A stretch of DNA of 64,000 nucleotides, taken from Jejuia sp040720935 (GTDB lineage Bacteria > Bacteroidota > Bacteroidia > Flavobacteriales > Flavobacteriaceae). The notes under the pieces were generated by a model. It was not told where the DNA came from, did no database searches, and saw only the letters and a list, made by a program, of their open reading frames with translations. The translations under genes were made by a program, and so were the position numbers. Shown here piece after piece: positions 26,572 through 33,913 of the stretch (position 1 is its first letter; each line of letters starts with the position of its first letter). The DNA is taken from contig NZ_JBFDAE010000004.1 in assembly GCF_040720935.1 (NCBI RefSeq), forward strand, positions 62,001-126,000. Reading direction: 5' to 3'.

Positions 26572-26639
26572 ACTATTTAAGTTATTGCTCACTAAGTTAA
26601 AAAGTAATAAGTTTAGGGCAACTGTTTATTTGAGTAAAA

Positions 26640-26669
26640 TGTTCTGAACATATACTTTTTTGTTCTGAA
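26640..26669 (-). promoter_or_regulatory. LytTR-like direct-repeat pair upstream of the response regulator
   Basis: Two identical 9-mers TGTTCTGAA at 26640-26648 and 26661-26669 with a 12-bp spacer (TTCAGAACA in the direction of transcription). The 9-12-9 layout matches the known architecture of AgrA/LytTR binding sites. A TA-rich segment resembling a -7 region follows about 33 nt downstream of the proximal repeat. Confidence 0.6.
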
Positions 26670-26698
26670 AGTAGAAAAATCATAAAACATGCTGTAAT

Positions 26699-26915
26699 CA
26701 ATTAATTTTCAAACAACTTTAATGGCAACCCAAACACGCCAGTTGCCTACCAAATGCTGGAAGGTTTGCAACCGGGTAAAAACTTTACTTGGACTTTACT
26801 GGCACAAAAAAAACTCACTAAATTCCTCGATTTAAACCTCAGCTATTTTGGCAGAAAAACGGAAACCAGTAACACGATACATACTGGAACTGTGCAGTTG
26901 AAGGCTTATTTTTAA
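26699..26915 (+). pseudogene. Orphan 3' fragment of the large surface-protein gene
   Basis: This 217-bp segment aligns without gaps to 14791-15007, the end of the 1142-residue surface-protein gene. The last 187 bp differ at three positions only (partners of 14935, 14953 and 14986), all third-codon positions and silent. The first 30 bp carry eight differences, including a TAT-to-TAA change that stops the frame. It keeps the gene's own stop codon, then meets a convergent gene 8 bp on. There is no promoter or start, so it is a remnant that marks the island border. Confidence 0.9.
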
Positions 26916-26923
26916 TACCCTAT

Positions 26924-28159
26924 TTAATTAACTCTTCTGAATTGTTTTTGAATTGACGCACCAGAGATTTTTTCCAGCTCCTTTACACTTTCTTTATAAA
27001 ATGCTGTGCTTGGCGGTAAATTTAATTTTCGCCAAAAAGATGGTGTATATGTTATGTCAATGTCGCCTATATCCTCTTTATGAAACTTATAAATAGAACG
27101 GTCGTATTTCTTAGGAATCAACTTCTTTACGCCTAGAACAAAAACCTCATGCTTATAGGATTCTGTTACATAGTATTTATTGGTTTTTAATATTCTTTTT
27201 TGTTCAGGGGATAATTCTGCTTTAGAAGTTCTTGTTCTGTTATGGTAACTTAGGTGCAATTTACCGTTTTCATCTTTTCTATAAATAAAAACCGAGTTTA
27301 AATGCGCCTTTTCTATTTTGTAAACTCCAAAGGTTTTTGTGCCAATGTAATATCTAATATACTTACTATTACTATCTTTTTGCCATCCTTCAACGATTAC
27401 AATATCCTCCCCGTCATAAGATGAATTGCCTTTAAATCTCCAATCGTAATCGTCAAAATTCACACCTTCTCTAAGTGGGTCTTTTTTGGCAACTTGATTT
27501 ACTGGATGCCCAATCATTTTTTTCTTGATGAGTCTATGGTCTTGGGATTTTCGTCCTGATTGGATTTTAGAACCCTTGTAGTTTCCATTTAAAGGGCCTT
27601 TATCCAAGACACTCATACAATGTTCCACTAAGAACCTTGCCTTATTATTTTCCACAGAAAAACGACGGTAAAGCATACTTAATTCATGAGGCGTATTGAT
27701 TGTGTTTTTTACAATACTTGCATAAGCCATCTCTACATAATCTTTTGCCGACTTTTCACTCGTTTCGATATGATGCTTTACGACTTCGGTCTTGGCTACT
27801 TTAGACCTGTTAATCTTCTTAATGGTATTAACCTTGTTTTTTTGTGGAATATCACCTCCAATAACAATGGCCTTGTCATTTAAATCTAGGTAATCTTGAA
27901 TTGTAAGCTTTCGTGTTGGATGCCCGAAACTAGAAATTTCTATAATATCTTTTAAGTCGAAATTAATATCCGCGAGTGATAAGGAAAATTTACCTTCCTC
28001 AGTAGTTGAAGTTACTAGATATAATTTAGGAACACTAACAGATGCATATTGAATTGGTTGCTGATTATTATCTACAACCATACCTTTTAGGTCTAGGTTC
28101 TTCTGGGAGAACACCGCCAAACAGGAATTTAAAACTAGGAGGATAAGGAGCTTTTTCAT
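26924..28159 (-). CDS. Carboxypeptidase-regulatory-like domain protein
   Basis: 411 residues with a signal peptide (MKKLLILLVLNSCLAVFS). Residues of about 20-100 form a CarboxypepD_reg-like beta-sandwich (LKGMVVDNNQQPIQYASVSV, TTEEGKFSLSL, IEISSFGHPTRKL), a module common at the N-terminus of TonB-dependent receptors and surface proteins in this phylum. The remaining 300 residues, with basic patches and a DYDWRFKGNSSYDGEDIVIV block, resemble the conserved tail of many Bacteroidota carboxypeptidase-like regulatory proteins of unknown role. There is no barrel and no T9SS domain, so it is probably periplasmic or associated with the outer membrane. Confidence 0.85.
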   Translation of the reverse strand: MKKLLILLVLNSCLAVFSQKNLDLKGMVVDNNQQPIQYASVSVPKLYLVTSTTEEGKFSLSLADINFDLKDIIEISSFGHPTRKLTIQDYLDLNDKAIVIGGDIPQKNKVNTIKKINRSKVAKTEVVKHHIETSEKSAKDYVEMAYASIVKNTINTPHELSMLYRRFSVENNKARFLVEHCMSVLDKGPLNGNYKGSKIQSGRKSQDHRLIKKKMIGHPVNQVAKKDPLREGVNFDDYDWRFKGNSSYDGEDIVIVEGWQKDSNSKYIRYYIGTKTFGVYKIEKAHLNSVFIYRKDENGKLHLSYHNRTRTSKAELSPEQKRILKTNKYYVTESYKHEVFVLGVKKLIPKKYDRSIYKFHKEDIGDIDITYTPSFWRKLNLPPSTAFYKESVKELEKISGASIQKQFRRVN

Positions 28160-28310
28160 TTTATTAGTAATAAGTACAGGAACTACTTCTTACAAATAAA
28201 CAAAATTATAACGACATATTACTTATTTTATCGATAAAACGCATAGCTTTAATAAGTTATACACTAGTACTTTTGATGAAAATATACCTTTTTACGTAAT
28301 TTTTATAACT

Positions 28311-28341
28311 AAAAAACCCATACCAACGCATTGATATGGGT
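28311..28341 (-). terminator. Intrinsic terminator of the sdh operon
   Basis: ACCCATA and TATGGGT form a stem around a loop; on the minus strand it ends in a 6-nt T-run. It is 26 bp past the sdhB stop codon. Confidence 0.8.
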
Positions 28342-28366
28342 AATATATTATCTAAAAATAAGAACG

Positions 28367-29110
28367 CTACTTAATAGCAGCCTTTATTAACTCCCTATTC
28401 ATTCGGGCAATATTATCTAGAGAAATACCTTTTGGACATTCTACTTCACATGCTCCTGTATTGGTACAGTTACCAAAACCTTCTAAATCCATTTGCGCAA
28501 CCATGTTTTTAACACGGTCTGCAGCTTCTACTTGTCCTTGGGGCAATAATGCATATTGTGATACTTTTGCACCAACAAATAACATTGCAGAAGAGTTTTT
28601 ACAAGTTGCCACACAAGCTCCACAGCCAATACAAGTTGCTGCATCCATAGCTTCATCTGCTGCATGTTTCGAAATAGGAAGTGCATTAGCATCTTGAGTG
28701 TTTCCTGAAGTATTTACAGATATGTAACCCCCTGCATGCTGAATACGTTCAAACGCCATTCTATCAACAATCAAATCCTTTATTACAGGAAATGCCGCAG
28801 CTCTAAATGGTTCAATTGTAATGGTATCTCCATCGTTAAACATGCGCATGTGTAACTGACATGTTGTAATACCTCTATCTGGCCCATGTGCTTCACCATT
28901 TATGTATAAAGAACACATACCACAAATACCTTCTCGACAATCGTGGTCAAACGCTACAGGCTCTTCACCAGAGTTGACCAATTGCTCGTTCAAAACATCC
29001 AACATTTCTAAAAAAGACATATGCTCCGAAATATCAGTTACTTTATAATCGACCATTTGACCCTTTGCATTTGAGTCTTTTTGTCTCCAAATTTTTAATG
29101 TAAGATTCAT
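28367..29110 (-). CDS. sdhB: Succinate dehydrogenase/fumarate reductase iron-sulfur subunit
   Basis: 247 residues that carry electrons from the flavoprotein to quinone on the cytoplasmic face of the inner membrane (TCA cycle, complex II). The N-terminal [2Fe-2S] domain has CREGICGMCSLYING and TTCQLHM. The C-terminal ferredoxin-like domain has CIGCGACVATCKNSS and GACEVECPKGI for the [4Fe-4S] and [3Fe-4S] centres. It is the last gene of sdhC-sdhA-sdhB, but a two-gene ATPase/nuclease insertion separates it from sdhA, leaving only 13 bp between the nuclease-like stop and the sdhB start. Translation and transcription may therefore depend on the inserted pair being read through. Confidence 0.96.
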   Translation of the reverse strand: MNLTLKIWRQKDSNAKGQMVDYKVTDISEHMSFLEMLDVLNEQLVNSGEEPVAFDHDCREGICGMCSLYINGEAHGPDRGITTCQLHMRMFNDGDTITIEPFRAAAFPVIKDLIVDRMAFERIQHAGGYISVNTSGNTQDANALPISKHAADEAMDAATCIGCGACVATCKNSSAMLFVGAKVSQYALLPQGQVEAADRVKNMVAQMDLEGFGNCTNTGACEVECPKGISLDNIARMNRELIKAAIK

Positions 29111-29123
29111 AATTTAGTTGTTT

Positions 29124-29567
29124 TCAAATTATCTCTGTGTATTCATTTTGTTTGATAACAAAACCTTCTACACTTCCTATTTTTTTAATTAAATCTTTAT
29201 ATTCTTTAGTCTGTTTAGCAATTTTAGGTTTTGAAAATCTTGTAACAATTAGTCTTCCTTTTTTAGCTTTAACACCAAAACATTTTTCAGTTTCATTAAA
29301 AGTTGTTAATATTTGCTTTATACCCCTTATAACATCAGAACCTTTTAATTCTATATAATAAATTGAGTCTTCGGTTTCCATACCATAATCACATTTAGTA
29401 TCATTTTGTTTATCTTCATAAACACAATTTTCAAAATCTATTATTGAATACTCAAATTGTGATTTATTAGCTATTAAATATTTACTCTTTCCTCCCTTTT
29501 TATCAACTAAAGTTTTTTTAGGATTGTTTAATTTTTGTTTGCAATCTTCAATTTTGGTGCAAATCAT
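29124..29567 (-). CDS. Small PD-(D/E)XK nuclease-like protein
   Basis: 147 residues, no signal peptide, no membrane segment. The only recognisable pattern is nuclease-like: Asp60 in KCDYGME, then after 12 residues YYIELKGSD with Glu73 and Lys75, followed by a helix (VIRGIKQILTTFNE), which fits the D-x(n)-E-x-K core of PD-(D/E)XK nucleases. The C-terminus has a beta strand and basic region (KAKKGRLIVTRFSKPK). Its ATG overlaps the stop of the upstream ATPase by 4 bp (ATGA), so the two are translationally coupled and probably form a complex. The family is not one I can name. Base composition is more AT-rich than the flanking sdh genes. Confidence 0.75.
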   Translation of the reverse strand: MICTKIEDCKQKLNNPKKTLVDKKGGKSKYLIANKSQFEYSIIDFENCVYEDKQNDTKCDYGMETEDSIYYIELKGSDVIRGIKQILTTFNETEKCFGVKAKKGRLIVTRFSKPKIAKQTKEYKDLIKKIGSVEGFVIKQNEYTEII

Positions 29568-30817
29568 TCTTTAATTTCTTTTTCGATTGCTATTTCAATC
29601 TCTAACAATTCATCAAATTCTTTATTTATAACTTCTGAAACACTATCTAAATCATCCAAATTAATAATACAATCTTCAATATTTACCATATTGCTAGCAT
29701 GACCATCCTTTAAATAATAAACAGAAATATCATTTACATCAATCCATGATTTTTTAGAAATAATTTTATCTACTTGTTTTTCATACTTCCCATGTTCGGC
29801 CGTACCTATTTTATGTGCGTAAATTAAATTACTTAATGTTGTTAAAATATATGGGCTATGCGTAGGCAGAAGAAACTGGTTGTTAAATTGATATATAGAT
29901 TCTGTAAAAAACTCGACTAATTTTTTTTGAGTTTTTGGATATAAGTTAAGTTCAGGTTCTTCAACAATTATAGTTCTTCCTCTATTGATTTTTAAATCGT
30001 TGTTAAATTTGACAGCCAGGTAAATTGGGATAGTTGATTGAAAACCACTTGCCCCTTTGTGTAAATAATGGAAATCTTTTTCGCCTGATCTCTTTATTTT
30101 GCTCAGTCCATTTTCATTTCTTAAAATAATATTGAGAGGTTTTATATCTACATCAATATTATAGCCTCTAACTATTTTATTAATTTTCGCTAATTCGTCT
30201 AATATTGCATCTGACAGTAATGAATCTTTACCCACAGATAATGATTGAAAGCCTCTTTCCACAGGAATAAATAGAGGGTTATTCATTACTTTTTTTACAT
30301 TAAGCCTGAAAAAATTTTCATTTGGACTCCATTCAAATAAACCGAACTCAAATGTTTTTTCCTCATTAGAAATCTCATCATTTTTTAAATTCTGAAGTTG
30401 AATTAATAACTCTGTAAATTCTTGTGTTCTTGAAATTATTCTAGTTTCTGTTTGATAGTACTGTTTCTTATAATCATCTATTCCAGAAACACTTTCAAAT
30501 TCAGTAATTAACTTATTTCTAAATTCAAATTTGTATAACTTATTTTCGTAAAAAATATAAGAATCATCTTGTAAATAATCATCAATTCCCCAATCAATTA
30601 AACCTTTAAGAAATTCATTATTGTTATTAAACGTTTTTTGTTTATCATTATCCACAGAATAATTAACAATGTATGAAAAATATCTACATACACTCAAAAC
30701 CTTGGCAACAGTACTTTTTCCTGTAGCTTGCTCACCAATAAGTACGTTTATTTTTCCTAAATCTAAATCAACAGATTTAATAGGACCAAAGTTTTTTATG
30801 ATTAATTTTTCTTTCAA
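29564..30817 (-). CDS. AAA/ABC-type ATPase of the OLD/RecF-like group
   Basis: 417 residues. Walker A is GEQATGKST at 28-36. Next come FIPVERGFQ at about 183-191, an ABC-like signature HKGASGFQS (253-261), Walker B RTIIVEEPEL with Glu286/287, the NLYPKTQ D-loop (291-297), and the H-switch PTHSPYILT with His320. The middle is a helical, coiled-coil-like insertion. This layout is shared by ATPases of several anti-phage systems and by SMC/RecF-type proteins. The start is TTG at 30817: an in-frame stop lies ten codons upstream, no ATG precedes the Walker A strand, and the remaining N-terminus is complete. It sits 53 bp after sdhA, with the nuclease-like gene overlapping its 3' end. Confidence 0.85.
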   Translation of the reverse strand: MKEKLIIKNFGPIKSVDLDLGKINVLIGEQATGKSTVAKVLSVCRYFSYIVNYSVDNDKQKTFNNNNEFLKGLIDWGIDDYLQDDSYIFYENKLYKFEFRNKLITEFESVSGIDDYKKQYYQTETRIISRTQEFTELLIQLQNLKNDEISNEEKTFEFGLFEWSPNENFFRLNVKKVMNNPLFIPVERGFQSLSVGKDSLLSDAILDELAKINKIVRGYNIDVDIKPLNIILRNENGLSKIKRSGEKDFHYLHKGASGFQSTIPIYLAVKFNNDLKINRGRTIIVEEPELNLYPKTQKKLVEFFTESIYQFNNQFLLPTHSPYILTTLSNLIYAHKIGTAEHGKYEKQVDKIISKKSWIDVNDISVYYLKDGHASNMVNIEDCIINLDDLDSVSEVINKEFDELLEIEIAIEKEIKE

Positions 30818-30870
30818 TGCAAAATTAGAATTAGTCTTTCCTCTTTATTCTATTATCTTTTTTCTCTATT

Positions 30871-32883
30871 CTATTTGTATGAACGTTGTTTTAATTCGAT
30901 ATCCTTAAATTCCAATTCTTCTTTATGGAGCACAGCATCAGCTGGTTCTCCTTTATATTCCCAAGCGGAAACAAAAGCAAAATCTTTATCGTTACGTTTT
31001 GCCTCTCCTTTTTGCTCGCCATCCAATTCTACAGATTCTTCACGGAAATGTCCGCCACAAGATTCGTTTCTTACTAACGCATCTTTGGCAAATAACTCTC
31101 CTAATTCTAAAAAGTCTGCTACGCGACCAGCTTTTTCTAGTTCGACATTCATTTCATTTGCATTTCCAGGGACTTTTACGTCCTTCCAGAATTCTTCACG
31201 AATCGCTTTAATTTCAGCCATAGCTGCTTTTAAATCTTTTTCGTTGCGCGACATTCCTACTTTATCCCACATTACTTTACCTAAACGTTTATGGAAATGA
31301 TCTACGGATTTTGTTCCTTTATTATTGATAAAGAAGTCGATTCTATCTTTTACTTCTTTTTCAACTTCATCAAACTCTTTGGTATCTGTTGGAATTTTTC
31401 CAGTACGGATATCATCTGATAAGTAATCACCGATTGTATATGGCAATACAAAATAACCATCGGCCAACCCTTGCATTAACGCAGAAGCTCCAAGTCTATT
31501 TGCGCCATGGTCAGAGAAATTAGCTTCTCCAATACAATATAACCCATCTACGGTTGTCATCAAGTTGTAATCAACCCAAACGCCACCCATTGTATAATGA
31601 GTAGCCGGATATATCATCATTGGAGTTTCATACGGATTTTCAGCAATGATTTTTTCATACATCTGAAATAAATTTCCATATTTTTCTTCAATAATGCCTT
31701 GACCTAATTTTATAATCTCTTCTTTAGAAGCGTTTTTAATTCCGTGTATTTTTGCCTGTTCTTTTCCATAACGTTCAAAAGCAGCGGCAAAATCTAAATA
31801 TACAGCTTCACCTGTAGCATTTACACCATAACCAGCATCGCAACGCTCTTTTGCAGCTCTTGAAGCTACATCACGAGGCACTAAGTTACCAAATGCAGGA
31901 TAACGGCGCTCTAAATAGTAATCTCTATCTTCTTCAGCTATTTGCGTTGGTTTTAATTTACCTTCTTGTATTGCTTTGGCATCTTCTAATTTTGCAGGCA
32001 CCCATATTCTACCATCATTACGTAATGATTCTGACATCAACGTTAATTTAGATTGGTAATCTCCAGAACGCGGAATACACGTTGGGTGAATTTGCGTAAA
32101 ACAAGGGTTTGCGAAATACGCTCCTTTTTTATGAATTTTCCAAGCTGCGGTTGCGTTAGAACCCATTGCATTTGTTGACAAGAAATAAACATTTCCGTAT
32201 CCTCCAGTTGCAATAACAACAGCATGAGCCGAATGACGTTCTATTTCACCTGTTATTAAATCACGTGCAATAATACCTCTTGCTTTACCATCAACTTTTA
32301 CAACATCTAACATTTCGTGACGATTGAACATTTCTATTTTACCACGCGCTATTTGACGGTTCATTGCGGAATAACATCCTAATAATAACTGCTGTCCTGT
32401 TTGTCCTTTAGCGTAGAATGTTCTGGACACTAATACACCACCAAAAGAACGGTTGTCTAATAAACCACCATAATCACGAGCAAAAGGAACACCTTGAGCC
32501 ACACATTGGTCGATAATATTTCCAGAAACTTCAGCTAAACGATACACATTTGCTTCACGAGAACGATAATCGCCTCCTTTTACAGTATCGTAAAAAAGAC
32601 GATAAATAGAATCGCCATCTCCCATATAATTTTTTGCCGCATTAATACCTCCTTGAGCTGCAATTGAATGCGCTCTGCGCGGAGAATCTTGGTAAGCAAA
32701 TGCTTTTACATTATAGCCTAGTTCTGCTAACGTTGCTGCAGCAGAACCTCCAGCTAAACCTGTTCCTACTACAATAATGTCGATATGGCGTTTATTTGCT
32801 GGATTTACAAGGTTTATTTTGTCTTTATAAGTTGTCCATTTATCTTTAATTGGACCTTTTGGTACTTTTGAATCTAAAGCCAT
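30871..32883 (-). CDS. sdhA: Succinate dehydrogenase/fumarate reductase flavoprotein subunit
   Basis: 670 residues; it oxidises succinate to fumarate using covalently bound FAD. Visible motifs: the FAD-binding GTGLAGGSAAATLAELG, the HSIAAQGGINAAKN block with the FAD-linking histidine, QIHPTCIPRSGDY with substrate residues, TLMSESLRNDGRIWV, the HYTMGGVWVD segment, and EANFSDHGANRLGAS. The length fits the Bacteroidota/epsilon type that pairs with a single five-helix cytochrome b. It is separated from sdhC by 12 bp and from sdhB by the inserted ATPase/nuclease pair. Confidence 0.97.
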   Translation of the reverse strand: MALDSKVPKGPIKDKWTTYKDKINLVNPANKRHIDIIVVGTGLAGGSAAATLAELGYNVKAFAYQDSPRRAHSIAAQGGINAAKNYMGDGDSIYRLFYDTVKGGDYRSREANVYRLAEVSGNIIDQCVAQGVPFARDYGGLLDNRSFGGVLVSRTFYAKGQTGQQLLLGCYSAMNRQIARGKIEMFNRHEMLDVVKVDGKARGIIARDLITGEIERHSAHAVVIATGGYGNVYFLSTNAMGSNATAAWKIHKKGAYFANPCFTQIHPTCIPRSGDYQSKLTLMSESLRNDGRIWVPAKLEDAKAIQEGKLKPTQIAEEDRDYYLERRYPAFGNLVPRDVASRAAKERCDAGYGVNATGEAVYLDFAAAFERYGKEQAKIHGIKNASKEEIIKLGQGIIEEKYGNLFQMYEKIIAENPYETPMMIYPATHYTMGGVWVDYNLMTTVDGLYCIGEANFSDHGANRLGASALMQGLADGYFVLPYTIGDYLSDDIRTGKIPTDTKEFDEVEKEVKDRIDFFINNKGTKSVDHFHKRLGKVMWDKVGMSRNEKDLKAAMAEIKAIREEFWKDVKVPGNANEMNVELEKAGRVADFLELGELFAKDALVRNESCGGHFREESVELDGEQKGEAKRNDKDFAFVSAWEYKGEPADAVLHKEELEFKDIELKQRSYK

Positions 32884-32895
32884 GTTTATTTAAGA

Positions 32896-33573
32896 TTAAT
32901 GGTTATGAGTTAAATGGTGAAAAAGTGCTATTATTATAAATCCTAACGGAATTATAATCGAATATGCTAAACCAAAGTTTTTAAGGAATTTCTTTCTACT
33001 TGCTGTTATTCCCAACGATTGGAATGCAGATGTAAATCCGTGCAATAAGTGTAATGCCAATAGAACAAAAGCAACTACATAAGCAGCTACTCTTAGCGGG
33101 TTATGAAACTTTTCTACCAATTCATGGAAATATCTAAATTCACCGTCGTGTAATCCAGACATGTCTCCAAGAACATATTTAGTGTTCAGTTCTGGAATCC
33201 AAAAATCTATAAAGTGCAAAACAATAAATGCTAATATAACGAGTCCGCTATATATCATATTTCTACTCATCCAACTGGAATTTGCAGCGCCATTGTTTTT
33301 GGCATAACTTATGCCGTTTGCTTTTTTGTTTTTCAGCTCTAATACAAATCCCATTACAAAATGAAATACAACACCGAAAATTAAAACAGGTTGTAAAGCA
33401 AATTGTATTAGAGGATTAGTTCCCATAAAATGGGATAAATCGTTAAATAAAGTTTCACTAAAAAGAGATGTGATATTTACCGCTAAATGAATTATTAGGA
33501 AAAACATGAGGAAGAATGCAGAAAGCGCCATAGCTACTTTTCTTCCAATCGAAGATTTAAAAAATCCGCCCAT
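32896..33573 (-). CDS. sdhC: Succinate dehydrogenase cytochrome b subunit
   Basis: 225 residues, five hydrophobic segments (about 10-35, 55-80, 105-125, 155-180 and 200-220) with histidines placed for two b haems (HLAVN, HFVMGF, HFIDFW, HLLHGF). This is the di-haem type B subunit found in Bacteroidota, which needs no separate sdhD. It is the first gene of the operon, with a promoter match directly upstream. Confidence 0.94.
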   Translation of the reverse strand: MGGFFKSSIGRKVAMALSAFFLMFFLIIHLAVNITSLFSETLFNDLSHFMGTNPLIQFALQPVLIFGVVFHFVMGFVLELKNKKANGISYAKNNGAANSSWMSRNMIYSGLVILAFIVLHFIDFWIPELNTKYVLGDMSGLHDGEFRYFHELVEKFHNPLRVAAYVVAFVLLALHLLHGFTSAFQSLGITASRKKFLKNFGLAYSIIIPLGFIIIALFHHLTHNH

Positions 33574-33600
33574 TGTTATGATGTTAGTTTATAAGAATAA

Positions 33601-33632
33601 CAAAGGTAAGTACGGATGTACTCTTAGACAAA
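33601..33632 (-). promoter_or_regulatory. Bacteroidota-type promoter of the sdh operon
   Basis: On the minus strand, TTTG (33632-33629) is followed after 20 nt by TACCTTTG (33608-33601), matching the TTTG and TAnnTTTG boxes of Bacteroidota primary-sigma promoters. The -7 box is 27 nt upstream of the sdhC ATG. Confidence 0.6.
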
Positions 33633-33913
33633 TAACAAATGTCATGTTTTTACTATTTAGAATGAATTTAAAGAAGTGTCGTAAAGGATAAACCATCCTT
33701 TTACTTGATACCACCTCTCATTTAAAATAACCGTAATAAAAAGCCCTTTTCCTTTAAAGTAATTTTAAACAAGAAATGGTGTCAGAGCCATTTTTACCAC
33801 TATTGGACGCACTACTAAAACTAAAAATTAGTGTATTTGAGGCGTTTTCCTAAAGTATGGGTTTTGTTCAAAAACCACGAATACCTGAAATAAAACAACA
33901 AAATAACAAACTA
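33633..33913. other. Intergenic region without recognised content
   Basis: Between the sdh promoter and the end of the metallopeptidase gene I find no ORF with protein-like character, no RNA gene and no good terminator. A weak GGTTTT/AAAACC hairpin near 33850 is the only structure. Confidence 0.5.

Noticed and set aside
28367..29110. sdhB as a pseudogene after the insertion
   Set aside because: All iron-sulfur motifs and the full length are intact.
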